64,000 bases of DNA, from the NCBI GenBank assembly GCA_964492845.1, contig CAZBMZ010000007.1:124001-188000 (forward strand). The letters are read 5' to 3'. This DNA is from JADJPF01 sp964492845. Lineage in GTDB: Bacteria; Acidobacteriota; Blastocatellia; Chloracidobacteriales; JADJPF01. The translations under genes and the position numbers were made by a program. Every line of letters starts with the position of its first letter. The first letter of the stretch is position 1. Shown piece by piece: positions 44,606-55,200 of the stretch. The notes beneath the pieces are model-generated. The model worked only from the letters and a program-made list of their open reading frames with translations, was not told the DNA's origin and ran no database searches.

Positions 44606-46129
44606 ATGAAAACATTTTTAACAATATTTTTACCTGATAAAACACAAAAAGATATTGAAATAATATCTAATATAACTATTGGGCAAGCATCTGATAACTG
44701 TATTGTTATTAAGCATCCTAGCATCTCACCTTACCAAGCTATTTTAGAAAAAAAACATCAAAGCTACTATCTTACCAATCTATCAAAAAACATCCCTATA
44801 TTAGTTAATGGAATGGCTATTTATGGAGAAAAAAAATTAAAGCCTGAAGATAAAATTGAAATAGGAGCAAGCAAATTTATATTTCATCAAGAAGGACAAA
44901 GAATTTTACCTAAATCAACTTTTGAAAAACCTAGTTTAGAAATTGCTAAAGAACCTAATGAAGAATTAAAAAGAGATTTTGTTACAGCAGAAAAGTCATC
45001 TAAAAATAAACCTTCTATTTTACTAGTTTTATCAGCAGTAGCTTTAGGTTTAATTCTTACTGTTGCTAGTATCTTGTTGGTTTTTTATCCAGAACCTCAA
45101 AAAACAACAAATCAAATTCATATTGTTAGCCCTGCTAGTGGTTCAACTATTCGTAACTCTACAAGTATTTTACTAGAGGTAAAAGAGAGAGAAAATATTG
45201 ATATATTAATTTATCAATTAGATGGTGTAGAAATTGCTAAGTGTGAAGGCCCTCCATACAATCTTGTTATTGACCCTGTAAAACTAACTGCAAAATTTCC
45301 TAACCTGACAAATAGCAATCATATTCTTTCTATTACAATAGAAGATACTAAGGGAAAAAGGACTTTGCAGTCAGAAAGTTTATTATTAGCTTTTGAAATT
45401 CCTGAAATAATTACTACAACTGCAACAACTGCAATAACTTCATTGGATTCTACTAATTATGATAAAAATATTGTATCAACTCCTAAAGTAGACATAAATG
45501 TTATGACTACAAATTTAGTAGCCCAAATAGCACAAAAAAGTGGTTATAACTTGCGACCAGGTTTTGTAGAAAAAATACGTTTATCTACAAATAATTACCG
45601 TATTAACACTATTAATGATGCTCGTCGTAGTAGAAGAGAAATTATAAAAGCTTTTAGAGATAAAGGATTACACCCTTTGTTAGGTTTTGTTTTAGCAACA
45701 AGTGAAAGTAAATTTAATCCTTTAGCTAAGAGCAATAACAAAGTAGGTTTATGGCAGATTCCTAAAGAAATTGGAAAAAACTATCTTTTGCCTAATGAGC
45801 AAGAAATAATGCTTAATGACCCAAAGAGAGGTGCAGAAATTGCAGCAGCTTATCTTAAAGATTTAATTAATGTTTTTGGTGTAGAAAATTTTGTTTATGC
45901 TATTGCTTGTTATGGTCAAACAATTGCTGAAGCAGGTCAGTTGAGAACTAAACTAGCAACAAGTGATTTAGCAACTACTTGGCAAAATGATTTTTGGTAC
46001 ACTGTAGAAAAAGGCTTGATTAGTCAAGATGCGGCAAATCATGTAGTAAGCTTTTTTGCTGCTGGTATTGTAGGAGAAAATCCTCAAGTTTTTGGTTTAG
46101 AACAAGAAAGATTATCGTCTCTTTATTAA
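44606..46129 (+). CDS. FHA-TM-Ig-lytic transglycosylase protein, T6SS-linked (first copy)
   Basis: Domains in order: FHA (about residues 10-96), TM (137-160), an Ig-like beta domain (170-262), and a lytic transglycosylase-like domain (about 347-505) with Glu367 (TSESKFNP) and VGLWQIP. The FHA has lost the usual GR and S-x-x-H residues (GQASD, SISPYQA), so phosphothreonine binding is doubtful. The start is ATG 44606 (MKTFLTIFLP). A longer frame from 44576 adds MAESPRLKKL, which is encoded by the IscB right end and would be an artefact or a new N-terminus. The native RBS seems displaced by the insertion. Confidence 0.8.
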   Translation: MKTFLTIFLPDKTQKDIEIISNITIGQASDNCIVIKHPSISPYQAILEKKHQSYYLTNLSKNIPILVNGMAIYGEKKLKPEDKIEIGASKFIFHQEGQRILPKSTFEKPSLEIAKEPNEELKRDFVTAEKSSKNKPSILLVLSAVALGLILTVASILLVFYPEPQKTTNQIHIVSPASGSTIRNSTSILLEVKERENIDILIYQLDGVEIAKCEGPPYNLVIDPVKLTAKFPNLTNSNHILSITIEDTKGKRTLQSESLLLAFEIPEIITTTATTAITSLDSTNYDKNIVSTPKVDINVMTTNLVAQIAQKSGYNLRPGFVEKIRLSTNNYRINTINDARRSRREIIKAFRDKGLHPLLGFVLATSESKFNPLAKSNNKVGLWQIPKEIGKNYLLPNEQEIMLNDPKRGAEIAAAYLKDLINVFGVENFVYAIACYGQTIAEAGQLRTKLATSDLATTWQNDFWYTVEKGLISQDAANHVVSFFAAGIVGENPQVFGLEQERLSSLY

Positions 46130-46133
46130 TTTT

Positions 46134-48089
46134 ATGGTAACAATAAATTTAACTATTAGATCTCCAGAGAATATACAAAAATTTGAGATGAAGTCCAACC
46201 ATCTAACTATAGGACGTGGAAACCAAGCTAATCTTGTTGTTCAAGACCCTAGCCTTTCAAAAATCCAAGCTAGTATTCACCAAGAAAATAATCATATTTG
46301 GATACTTGATGAAAGCCATAATGGTGAAAGTTTTATAAATAATAAGCCTATACCAACACAAGGGTTGCCTATTAAAGACGGTGATCAGATTAGGTTAGGT
46401 AAAACTACATTTATTGATATTTCAATTAAAACTTCTTTAGCAACAACTCAAAATAAAACTAGTAAACTAGTAGCTAAAAAGGCTTCCAAAAACATAAGTT
46501 TAGCTAAAATTATTATTGTAATGATTAGTAGTTTATTTGTTGTTACAAGTTTAGCCTGGTTTTTGACCAAAAAGCCAAATAAAGTAACTAACACGGATGT
46601 TGTTAATATTGAAGAAATTACAGATAATAATTTATCTACATCGGCTAACCAAACTTCTCAAATAGAGGAGTCAACAACGCAAAATGACTTAACAGAAAAT
46701 AGTTTACCAAAAGAAGAATTTATAAAAAAAGATGTAAAACTTTATCTAAAAATGACAGAAGAAGAAAAACTGGATTTTCTTGATAAACAAGCACAGCATA
46801 TTTCAATGATGATGGGTAATCGTCCTTATGCTTTTACTGACGATGTTTTAGGCTATATAAAGAAATATGTTGATTCTTATGCACAAAGAGCTAACACCAG
46901 TTCTACAAGGCTTTGGGGTGAAAACCTTCATAGTCTTTATGGTCGTGCTAGTCTTTATGCTCCAGAAATTATTAGAGCATTTAATTTGCGTGGAGTTCCT
47001 CCATTGGTAGGGCTTTACATTGTAATGATTGAGACAGAATATCATGATTGCTTGGAAAGTCCTGTAGGGGCTAAAGGACTATTTCAATTTATGCCTGCAA
47101 CGGCTAGGACTTATGGAGTAGACCCAAATGATCGTTGTGATGTAAAAAAAATGTCACCAGCAGCAGCAAACTATATGGCTGATAGAATCACAGAGTTTGG
47201 CCCTGATGCTATGAGTGTTGCCCTAGCAATAGCGGGCTATAACCGTAGCCCTGATTCTGTTAGACGAGATCTTCATGATGTTATTAATAGTGAAAATCGT
47301 GAACGTAGTTTTTGGACGCTAGTTGCTAATTCCACCAAACTAGATAGACCATTTCAAAATGAAAATATTAAATATGTACCAAAATTTTTTGCTGCTGCAA
47401 TTGTTGGGGAAAACCCTTGGGCATTTGGGTTAAAGTTAAGACCTGTGTCAACTTATACTGAAAAGCCATCTTCAGAGAAATTAAGAAATAGCTCTCAAAT
47501 TATAGATCAACAGTTTGAAAAATCAGTTATAGAATTAATTCGTCGTATTAGTAGCGATGATAAACCATATGTTTTTCCAGAAATAGCACTTCAAGAAATT
47601 AAGGCTAGAGTTGAAAATTATAGAAATCAACCTTCAGTAGCAAATGTTTTAGTTTCATTAAACCAACAAACAGAAAAACTAGCATTACTAGCCAGACAAG
47701 AGGGCGTAGAACCTGCACTACTTTTTTATATTCTTTTAGCTGAATTAACCAATAGTAACCAAAACCAGGAATCAAATATAATAGCTAAAAAAGTTTTAGT
47801 AGAGTTAATAACCCTTAGAGCAACTTTTGGCACAACTCTAGCAGACAGTAGTCTAATAATTATTGCTGCTTATCGTATGGGTAGTGGAACAAAAAAATCT
47901 CACCCACTACTAGCAATTATGCGTAGAATTGTTAAAAACCCACAAACAGAAAGAAATATTTGGTTTTTACGAGAACAAGGTCAAATTAATGATGATGTTT
48001 ATGACTTTCTCATAAATTGTCTGGCATTAGGTCTAATTAGCCAAAATCCAAAAGCTTATGGAATAAATACCCCTGCCTTTTCTTATTAG
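46134..48089 (+). CDS. FHA-TM-lytic transglycosylase protein, T6SS-linked (second copy, duplicated domain)
   Basis: FHA (about 1-95) keeps GRGNQ and NG-N-like residues but has SKIQA in place of S-x-x-H. One TM at 122-145, then a catalytic SLT domain (about 225-435) with Glu300 and GAKGLFQFMPATAR intact. A second, degenerate copy (about 455-645) keeps the Glu at 537 (LLAEL) but has lost the GLxQxMP block. The same IVGENPxxFGL-type ending appears after each unit, here at 423-433 and as LISQNPKAYGI at 634-644. It is four bases after the first copy. It probably opens peptidoglycan for the T6SS. Confidence 0.82.
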   Translation: MVTINLTIRSPENIQKFEMKSNHLTIGRGNQANLVVQDPSLSKIQASIHQENNHIWILDESHNGESFINNKPIPTQGLPIKDGDQIRLGKTTFIDISIKTSLATTQNKTSKLVAKKASKNISLAKIIIVMISSLFVVTSLAWFLTKKPNKVTNTDVVNIEEITDNNLSTSANQTSQIEESTTQNDLTENSLPKEEFIKKDVKLYLKMTEEEKLDFLDKQAQHISMMMGNRPYAFTDDVLGYIKKYVDSYAQRANTSSTRLWGENLHSLYGRASLYAPEIIRAFNLRGVPPLVGLYIVMIETEYHDCLESPVGAKGLFQFMPATARTYGVDPNDRCDVKKMSPAAANYMADRITEFGPDAMSVALAIAGYNRSPDSVRRDLHDVINSENRERSFWTLVANSTKLDRPFQNENIKYVPKFFAAAIVGENPWAFGLKLRPVSTYTEKPSSEKLRNSSQIIDQQFEKSVIELIRRISSDDKPYVFPEIALQEIKARVENYRNQPSVANVLVSLNQQTEKLALLARQEGVEPALLFYILLAELTNSNQNQESNIIAKKVLVELITLRATFGTTLADSSLIIIAAYRMGSGTKKSHPLLAIMRRIVKNPQTERNIWFLREQGQINDDVYDFLINCLALGLISQNPKAYGINTPAFSY

Positions 48090-48251
48090 TGATTTACCTT
48101 TCAGTATTTTTCATTGATAATATCCTCTTTTAAGTTATAGATAAGCTAATATACTAAGAAATTTTCTACCAAATATTATTTGCATACTTATTGCATAGAT
48201 AAGAAAGCAAGGAAGAAGATTTTTAATATTTCTGGGAAAGTGATTAATATT

Positions 48252-49604
48252 ATGAGCCATTACCGCAAAGTAGTTTGGAATGAAGGCATGCTTCTAACTC
48301 CTCATCATTTGCAACAATGGGATAATTATTTTGAAGATCAAATAACATCACGACTTGCAGCATTTATCCCTTATCAATGGGGAGTAATTAATCTGCAAAC
48401 TAACCATGAATCAATTAGTAATGGTGTTTTTGAACTAATACATTGTCAGGCAATAATGCCAGATGGCTTATTAGTTAACCTCCCACAACCAGACCCTTTA
48501 CCTGAAGCACGAACTTTAACAAAATATTTTGATACTTCTACAGAAAAGCTAGAAATTTACCTAGCAATAGCAACAAAACGTATGGGAAGTGTGAATTTTC
48601 AAACACCTAATAAGGAAAAATCCACAAACTTACGCTATAGCCAAACACCTGGTACGGTAATAGATGAAACAACAGGAGAAAATGAACAACAAATAGCTTT
48701 TGCTAAACCTAATTTTCGATTGCTTTTTTCTGATGAATTAAAAGAAGGTTATAACAGTTTGAAAATAGCAGAAGTTGTACGTACTACCACAGGACAGTTA
48801 ACTTTGTCAGAAAACTATGTTCCTCCAATGTTAAGTATAAGTGCATCTAGCTGGTTGCTTAATATGTTAAGACAATTAATAGAAATACTTATTACTAAAA
48901 GTACAACTTTAGGTGATCAAAGAAGGCAAAGAGCTAGTTCTTTAGCTGATTTTACTACATCTGAAGTAGCTGTTTTTTGGTTACTTCATACAGTAAATGG
49001 TGTAATTCCAAAGTTAACGCATCTCTTACGCACTAGAATTGTACATCCAGAACGTTTATATGAAGTATTAGCTGAACTTGCTGGTAAGTTGATAACATTT
49101 TCTATTGATCAACATCCTAAAGATATAATTCGCTATGATCACGATGATTTATACCTAACATTTAATCAATTAATGTTACAAATTCGTGAACTTTTAGAAA
49201 CTGTAATACCTACTCGTTGTGTTGCCATAGCACTAGAAAATGTTCGTGAATCGCTTTATATCGGTAGAGTTCAAGATGATCGATTATTGCATGACGCAGC
49301 ATTTTTCTTAGCAATAAAAGCACAAATAGCAGAAAGTTTTTTAATTGACCGTGTGCCACGAATTATTAAAGTAGCTTCCAGAGATGTAATTGATGCTGTA
49401 GTAGGTTCTGCCTTACCAGGTGTTACTTTAAGACATTCATCACCTCCTCCTTCTCCAATACCTACTAGAGTTGGTTTTCATTACTTTGGTTTTGATAGTA
49501 TCGGCCCTTATTGGGATACAATCCGCGGCTCAAAAACAATTGCTATTTATGTGCCAGATGAGTTTCCAGAAGTAAAGCTAGAGCTTTATGCGGTAAAACC
49601 TTAA
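48252..49604 (+). CDS. tssK: T6SS baseplate component TssK
   Basis: Connects the baseplate to the TssL/TssM membrane complex. The start is placed at MSHYRKVVWNEGMLLTPHHLQQWD, which is the conserved TssK N-terminus. The preceding in-frame TTG at 48180 has no RBS and an odd basic extension. 451 residues is typical. It is followed 35 bases later by tssL, the common order. Confidence 0.93.
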   Translation: MSHYRKVVWNEGMLLTPHHLQQWDNYFEDQITSRLAAFIPYQWGVINLQTNHESISNGVFELIHCQAIMPDGLLVNLPQPDPLPEARTLTKYFDTSTEKLEIYLAIATKRMGSVNFQTPNKEKSTNLRYSQTPGTVIDETTGENEQQIAFAKPNFRLLFSDELKEGYNSLKIAEVVRTTTGQLTLSENYVPPMLSISASSWLLNMLRQLIEILITKSTTLGDQRRQRASSLADFTTSEVAVFWLLHTVNGVIPKLTHLLRTRIVHPERLYEVLAELAGKLITFSIDQHPKDIIRYDHDDLYLTFNQLMLQIRELLETVIPTRCVAIALENVRESLYIGRVQDDRLLHDAAFFLAIKAQIAESFLIDRVPRIIKVASRDVIDAVVGSALPGVTLRHSSPPPSPIPTRVGFHYFGFDSIGPYWDTIRGSKTIAIYVPDEFPEVKLELYAVKP

Positions 49605-49639
49605 TTTTACGCTTATTAGTGTTAAGAAAGAGGTAGTTT

Positions 49640-50365
49640 ATGTCTAATGTAATAACACTTAATCCTAATACTAGTTTAGAATTAGCTGATTTGTTGGATA
49701 ATAGCCAAAACCCTTTGCTAGTAATGGCTACACCTATTTTAGAACTAATATTAAAGCTAAAATCAGCTATTGTTAGTCCATCTAGTGATTTAAGAAATAC
49801 TTTTAGTAATCTCTTAAAAGAAATGGAATTTCAAGCTAGTAAGTTAAGTTATCCATCACAAGCTGTTGAGTCTGGGAAGTTTGCTTTGGCTGCTTTTATT
49901 GATGAAACTGTATTAACCGCAGATTTTCCACTTCGTCAAGAGTGGGAAAAATATCCATTACAACTAGAATATTTTGGAGAACACCTAGCAGGAGTAAAGT
50001 TTTTTGAACGTTTAGAAGAATTATTAAAAGAAACTCTACAAAATGTTGATATTATTGAACTTTACTATGTTTGCTTGTTACTTGGCTATAAAGGCCGGTA
50101 TAAAATTTATTTAGAAGATCAGCTTAAACAAGTAATTAGTAATGTAGCTGAACATTTAACACAAGCAAATAGATTAATAAGTGCTAGTCTTTCACCACAT
50201 GCTAAAGCTAACGATCAACCTAAACCTTTTGTTGATCTTGGTTTACCTCTTTGGGTAAAACTAACCTCAATCATAGTTTTTGTTGTTAGTATATTTATTT
50301 ATATTGTCTTTAAGCTATTGCTCAATAACCAGCTAATAGATGCTAAAGAACAGCTACTAAGGTAA
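49640..50365 (+). CDS. tssL: T6SS inner-membrane protein TssL (DotU family)
   Basis: 241 residues. The cytoplasmic domain has the DotU pattern 'FALAAFIDETVLTADFP', 'LEYFGEHLAGVKFFERLEELL' and 'YYVCLLLGYKGRY'. One TM helix lies at about 208-230 and the protein ends 11 residues later, so there is no C-terminal peptidoglycan-binding domain. The neighbouring FHA-transglycosylase proteins may supply contact with the wall. RBS AGAGG precedes the ATG. Confidence 0.92.
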   Translation: MSNVITLNPNTSLELADLLDNSQNPLLVMATPILELILKLKSAIVSPSSDLRNTFSNLLKEMEFQASKLSYPSQAVESGKFALAAFIDETVLTADFPLRQEWEKYPLQLEYFGEHLAGVKFFERLEELLKETLQNVDIIELYYVCLLLGYKGRYKIYLEDQLKQVISNVAEHLTQANRLISASLSPHAKANDQPKPFVDLGLPLWVKLTSIIVFVVSIFIYIVFKLLLNNQLIDAKEQLLR

Positions 50366-50388
50366 GAATAGAATAGGATGGAAAATTT

Positions 50389-52092
50389 ATGTATGAAGAC
50401 ATAAAAATAGCTTATTTTTCAATGGAGATGGGATTTGTTACCGACATGCCAACCTATAGTGGAGGATTAGGAGTTTTGGCTGGTGATACAATTCGTTCTG
50501 CCGCAGACTTAAAAATTCCTATGGTTGGAATTACTCTTATTCATCGCAAAGGCTATTTTTATCAAAAGCTTGATTCTACTGGCACACAAGTTGAAGAGCC
50601 TGTGGAATGGGTAGATAATGACTTTTTACAAGAAATGCCTGAGCGAGTTAGCATTACTTTAGAAGGTCGTACTCTAAAACTACGATGTTGGAAATATGAA
50701 GCTATTGGTGTTACAAATTATCGTGTAAATGTCTACTTCTTAGATAGTGATTTAGCAGAAAATAGCGCGTGGGATCGTACTTTAACTAATCATCTTTATG
50801 GTGGAGATAAACGTTATCGTCTGTGTCAAGAAGCAATTCTTGGTATAGGTGGCGTAAGAATGTTACAAGCATTGGGGTATAACAATATCTCTCATTTTCA
50901 TATGAATGAAGGTCATGCAAGCCTCTTAGCACTAGAACTTTTAGCACTAGAAACATCTAAATGGGGACGTAACTATATTACAGATGATGATATTCAAGCG
51001 GTAAGAAAAAAATGTATTTTTACCACTCATACACCTGTTCCAGCAGGACATGATAAATTCCCAATGGAATTAGTAGAAAGCGTTTTAGGTAAACATCTTG
51101 CTCTTGAAAAAAAAGATATTTTTTATTGTGATGGGTTATTAAATATGACCTACTTAGCTCTTAATCTAAGTCATTATGTTAATGGTGTAGCAAAACGTCA
51201 TGGTGAAATTTCTCGCTCAATGTTTGGAGGCTATAACATTGATTCTATAACTAATGGAGTACATGCAGGTACTTGGGTTTCACCTTCATTTCAAGAACTT
51301 TATGAACGTTATATTCCTGGATGGAGACAAGATAATTTTAATTTTCGTTATGCTTTAAGTATTCCAAAACAAGAAATTTGGAAAGCACATTTTCAAGCTA
51401 AAAAGAAACTAATCCATTATGCTAATAAATTTACTAATGTAGGTATGGATGTAGATTTTTTTACTATTGGTTTTGCCCGTCGTGCCGCAGTTTATAAACG
51501 TCCTGACCTTTTGTTTTATGATATTGAACGATTAAAAGAGATGCAAAATAAATTAGGGCCCATTCAAATTATTTATGCGGGTAAAGCTCATCCTAATGAT
51601 TTAGAAGGTAAAGAACTAATTAAACATATTTTCCAAGCTAAAAACGCTCTAAAAGATTATATTAAGGTATCCTACATTGAAAACTATGATATGGAATTAG
51701 GTCAACTTTTAACTTCTGGTGTAGATGTTTGGTTAAATACTCCTCAACCTCCCTTGGAAGCTTCAGGAACAAGTGGAATGAAAGCCGCATTAAATGGTAT
51801 TCCTAGCCTTAGTGTACTGGACGGTTGGTGGATTGAAGGTTGTATTGAGGGCGTTACAGGTTGGGCAATAGAGACTAATGGTTGGGGAACAAAAGATTCT
51901 AATGACTCTGTTGTTCGTCAAAAAGATGCTATTTCTCTTTATGAAAAATTAGAAAACGTTGTAATACCTATGTTTTATAATAATCAAGACAAGTATATAG
52001 ATATTATGCAACATACTATTGCCTTAAATGGTTCTTTTTTTAATTCTCATAGAATGTTACAACAATATATGTTAAATGCTTATTTTCAATAA
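50389..52092 (+). CDS. Alpha-glucan phosphorylase (GT35), short form, within the T6SS operon
   Basis: Cleaves alpha-1,4-glucan with phosphate to glucose-1-phosphate. The N-terminus 'AYFSMEMGFVTDMPTYSGGLGVLAGD' and the pyridoxal-phosphate lysine (Lys465 in SGTSGMKAALNG) mark the short (TIGR02094-like) subfamily. It is unusual for this locus: it lies 23 bases after tssL and 168 bases before tssM on the same strand. No other glycogen gene is nearby. Confidence 0.93.
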   Translation: MYEDIKIAYFSMEMGFVTDMPTYSGGLGVLAGDTIRSAADLKIPMVGITLIHRKGYFYQKLDSTGTQVEEPVEWVDNDFLQEMPERVSITLEGRTLKLRCWKYEAIGVTNYRVNVYFLDSDLAENSAWDRTLTNHLYGGDKRYRLCQEAILGIGGVRMLQALGYNNISHFHMNEGHASLLALELLALETSKWGRNYITDDDIQAVRKKCIFTTHTPVPAGHDKFPMELVESVLGKHLALEKKDIFYCDGLLNMTYLALNLSHYVNGVAKRHGEISRSMFGGYNIDSITNGVHAGTWVSPSFQELYERYIPGWRQDNFNFRYALSIPKQEIWKAHFQAKKKLIHYANKFTNVGMDVDFFTIGFARRAAVYKRPDLLFYDIERLKEMQNKLGPIQIIYAGKAHPNDLEGKELIKHIFQAKNALKDYIKVSYIENYDMELGQLLTSGVDVWLNTPQPPLEASGTSGMKAALNGIPSLSVLDGWWIEGCIEGVTGWAIETNGWGTKDSNDSVVRQKDAISLYEKLENVVIPMFYNNQDKYIDIMQHTIALNGSFFNSHRMLQQYMLNAYFQ

Positions 52093-52103
52093 ATCTTAAT
52101 AGA

Positions 52104-52117
52104 TGCGAAAAATTTCG
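52104..52117. other. Palindrome after the phosphorylase gene
   Basis: GCGAAA-AA-TTTCGC is a perfect 6-bp palindrome 11 bases after the stop, in a 168-base gap before tssM. The gap may hold a separate tssM promoter. No T run follows, so it is not a standard terminator. Confidence 0.4.
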
Positions 52118-52260
52118 CTAACTAGCGCAAAACTCCTATCTGTTTTTTTTATCCGCAAAAATAATCTTAGTAAACTGTAACAAATCAGTAGTTTAGCATT
52201 TGGAATAAAGCTTGCTCATATCTTTAGCAGTGCTGAGGATTTTAAGTAAGGAGATTATCT

Positions 52261-55200
52261 ATGCAACCACTCTTAGAATATATTGAACAAATAAAGTCTT
52301 TTCTTAAAATCGCTACAACAATTTTATTATATGGTTTAACAAGTTTTTTAGGATGGTCAGTAATAGGCAATTTAGGTTTTGGTTTTAATAGTCAAGTTTT
52401 GTTAATAATTTTAATTTTATCAACCTTTCCAATTGCTTTACTTATCAAACATTACTTCAGAAAACCAGAAGAGCAAATTTTAGCACCAGCTAATACTTCT
52501 TCTTTTACTACTAAAGATTATCCAGATTTAACAAATCGTGCTGAAGAAGTAGTTCAATGGTTAAAAAATACAAAACTTGCTTCAAAATCTGCTGAAAAAG
52601 TTGTTTATCAATTGCCATGGTTTCTTGTTTTAGGTGCTACATCAAGTGGCAAAACTTCTTTAATCTTAAACTCTGGTTTAGATATTCAAGCCTTACCTAG
52701 CCAACAAAGTTTAGGTCAAAATCTATTTCGTCCAACTAATAGTTGTGAATGGTATGTTAGCGATTCAGCCATTTTTATTGATACAGCAGGACGTTACATT
52801 AATGAAGCAACTGAAGAATGGTTATCGCTGCTTAATACAATAAAAAGATACCGTCCAGAACGTCCAATTGATGGATTAATCCTTACAGTTGAAACAACAA
52901 ATATTACTAAGGCTAGCGATAATGAAATTGAACAACAAGCAAAACAACTAAGAACACGAATTGATGAGCTAAAATCAGAATTTAATAGCCCTTGTCCCAT
53001 TTATTTAATTTTTACTCATATGGATGTTATCAGTGGTTTTGAAGTCTTTTTTAGTAATTTTGATAAAAAAACTCGTAACCAAATTTGGGGTGCAACTATA
53101 CCTTTAGAACAGCGTGACCGAGCCTATTCATTCTTTGACGAAGAATTTAACTATCTTTGCGAAGCTTTAATGAAAAATCGTCTAGTGCAGTTAGCCTCAT
53201 CGAATTTACCAAAAGAACAATTAGAAATTTTTGATTTTCCACTTCGTTTTGCTTCTGTTGGAAATAAAATGTCTCTTTTTGTTTCTGCATTATTTAGACC
53301 TAGCCCATTTACTGATAACCCTTGGTTAAGAGGTTTTTACTTTACTGCAAGTTCAGTAGTAAAAAAACGAGCTTCTGAAAAGCTTTTAATGACTGCCCAA
53401 GAGTATAAAGAAAAATATTTTGTGGATGACCTGATTAAAGAACAGTTGCTTAATGATGCTAATTTAGCTGCATCAATGATGAAGAAAAAAGATACTCATG
53501 GGCTAAAACGTAAAATCCTAGTTGGAGCCATAAGTTTAATTTCTGTTTTGCTAATACTAGGTTTAACTGTTTCATTAGTTAGAAACCGAAGTTTAATTAA
53601 TGAAAGTTTGGAAAAAGGGTTAAGAGTAGATGAAATTAGTCGGGTGGAACCTAGAAAAATTGCTGATACTCAAGACACTGCTGCATTACAAGTAGAGCTA
53701 GAAGCAATGGAGCAACTAAGGCAACAGCTTGTAATTTTAGAAAATTATAAAAAGTCTCAACCCTTGTCTTATAGCTATGGGCTATATTCAGGTAATGATA
53801 TAAACCCTAATTTACGAGCTATTTATTTTGACTTGATTAACCAACGTTTTTTTCAACAAACAGCAGAAAATTTAGAAAATGATCTAAAAAAATTTGCTGA
53901 TAGTAAAGATAAATTTTCAGAAGAAGAATTAGGACGATATTATGATTTATTGAAAACTTACTTAATGCTTTCAGACCCAAGTAAAAGCGAACCAACTTTT
54001 CTAGCTAATCGACTTAATGACTATTGGAAAAAATCTTATCCTCTGGAATTAGAACTTTTAGCACAGCAACAACTTGATTTTTATGCTAAACAAGCTATTT
54101 ATGATGATGTTCCTCATCTCAAAGCAGATGATAATATTGTTGCCGCATCACGTCAGCACCTTACTAATTATCCAGCCGTAAACCGCTTTTTTAAGAGAAT
54201 AACTTCAGAAATTGACTTAAAAGTAAATCCTGTAACAGTTGAATCAATTACCCAAGGCCGCAACAAAGGTTGGTTAATAGGAAAATATAACGTTTCAGGT
54301 AGTTTTACTATAGAAGGTTATCAAAGCTATATGAAAGCTGCTTTAGCTTCAGCAGAAGCAGAAATGAGCAAAGAAGATTGGGTAATGGGAGCATCTAGCC
54401 TAACAACCAAAGATTTAAGTAGTGATGTTGGCAAACTAGAAAACATTTATTTTCATGAATATAGCAAACAATGGCAAAATTTCTTAAAAGCTTTAAGTGT
54501 TCCTGCCTTTAAGACAAAAGAAGATGCTATTGAAGCATTAAAAGTATTATCAGCTAGCGATTCTCCACTAGCTTTAACATTAACTGAAGTAGCAAGACAA
54601 ACTAATTTTACAGGTTCAAAAGAAAAACTTAGTTGGTGGAAAAAACTTTTTTCTAGCAATACAATAACTGCTAGCCCACAAATTCTTGAGTTAGAGAAAG
54701 AATTTCTTGCCTTAAAACAGTTCTTAGCTCAACAAGAAGAAAGTTCTCCTATTTCGCAATATCGAGCTTCTTTACGTATAGTTCTTGATAATTTAGAAAC
54801 TGCTACTGCGGATCAGTTATCACAAACTGCAAAAATGCTGCTTACAGGTAAAGACGATATTGGCCTACAAAAAGCAGAATTAACTATTAATAAGCTGTTA
54901 GAAAATTTTACTAGCTCAGTAACTAGAGATGCTGCATTTGCTTGTAGGCAGCCTTTAGGGAATTTAAGAGCTATGCTTTATGGTAGTAGTTATGTGCAAA
55001 TTGAGCAAAATTGGCAAGAGCAAATCTATCCAAAAGCTCGCAGTATAGAACAAGGCTTTCCTTTTACAGAAACTGGAAGTGCTTCTATAACAGACCTTAC
55101 ACGTTATCTTAATCCAGTTAATGGAGTATTAGCACAATTTTTTAATGATAGATTAGCCTCTTCTTTTGAAGAAGTGACAGGTAAATTGCAATTAAAAGAA

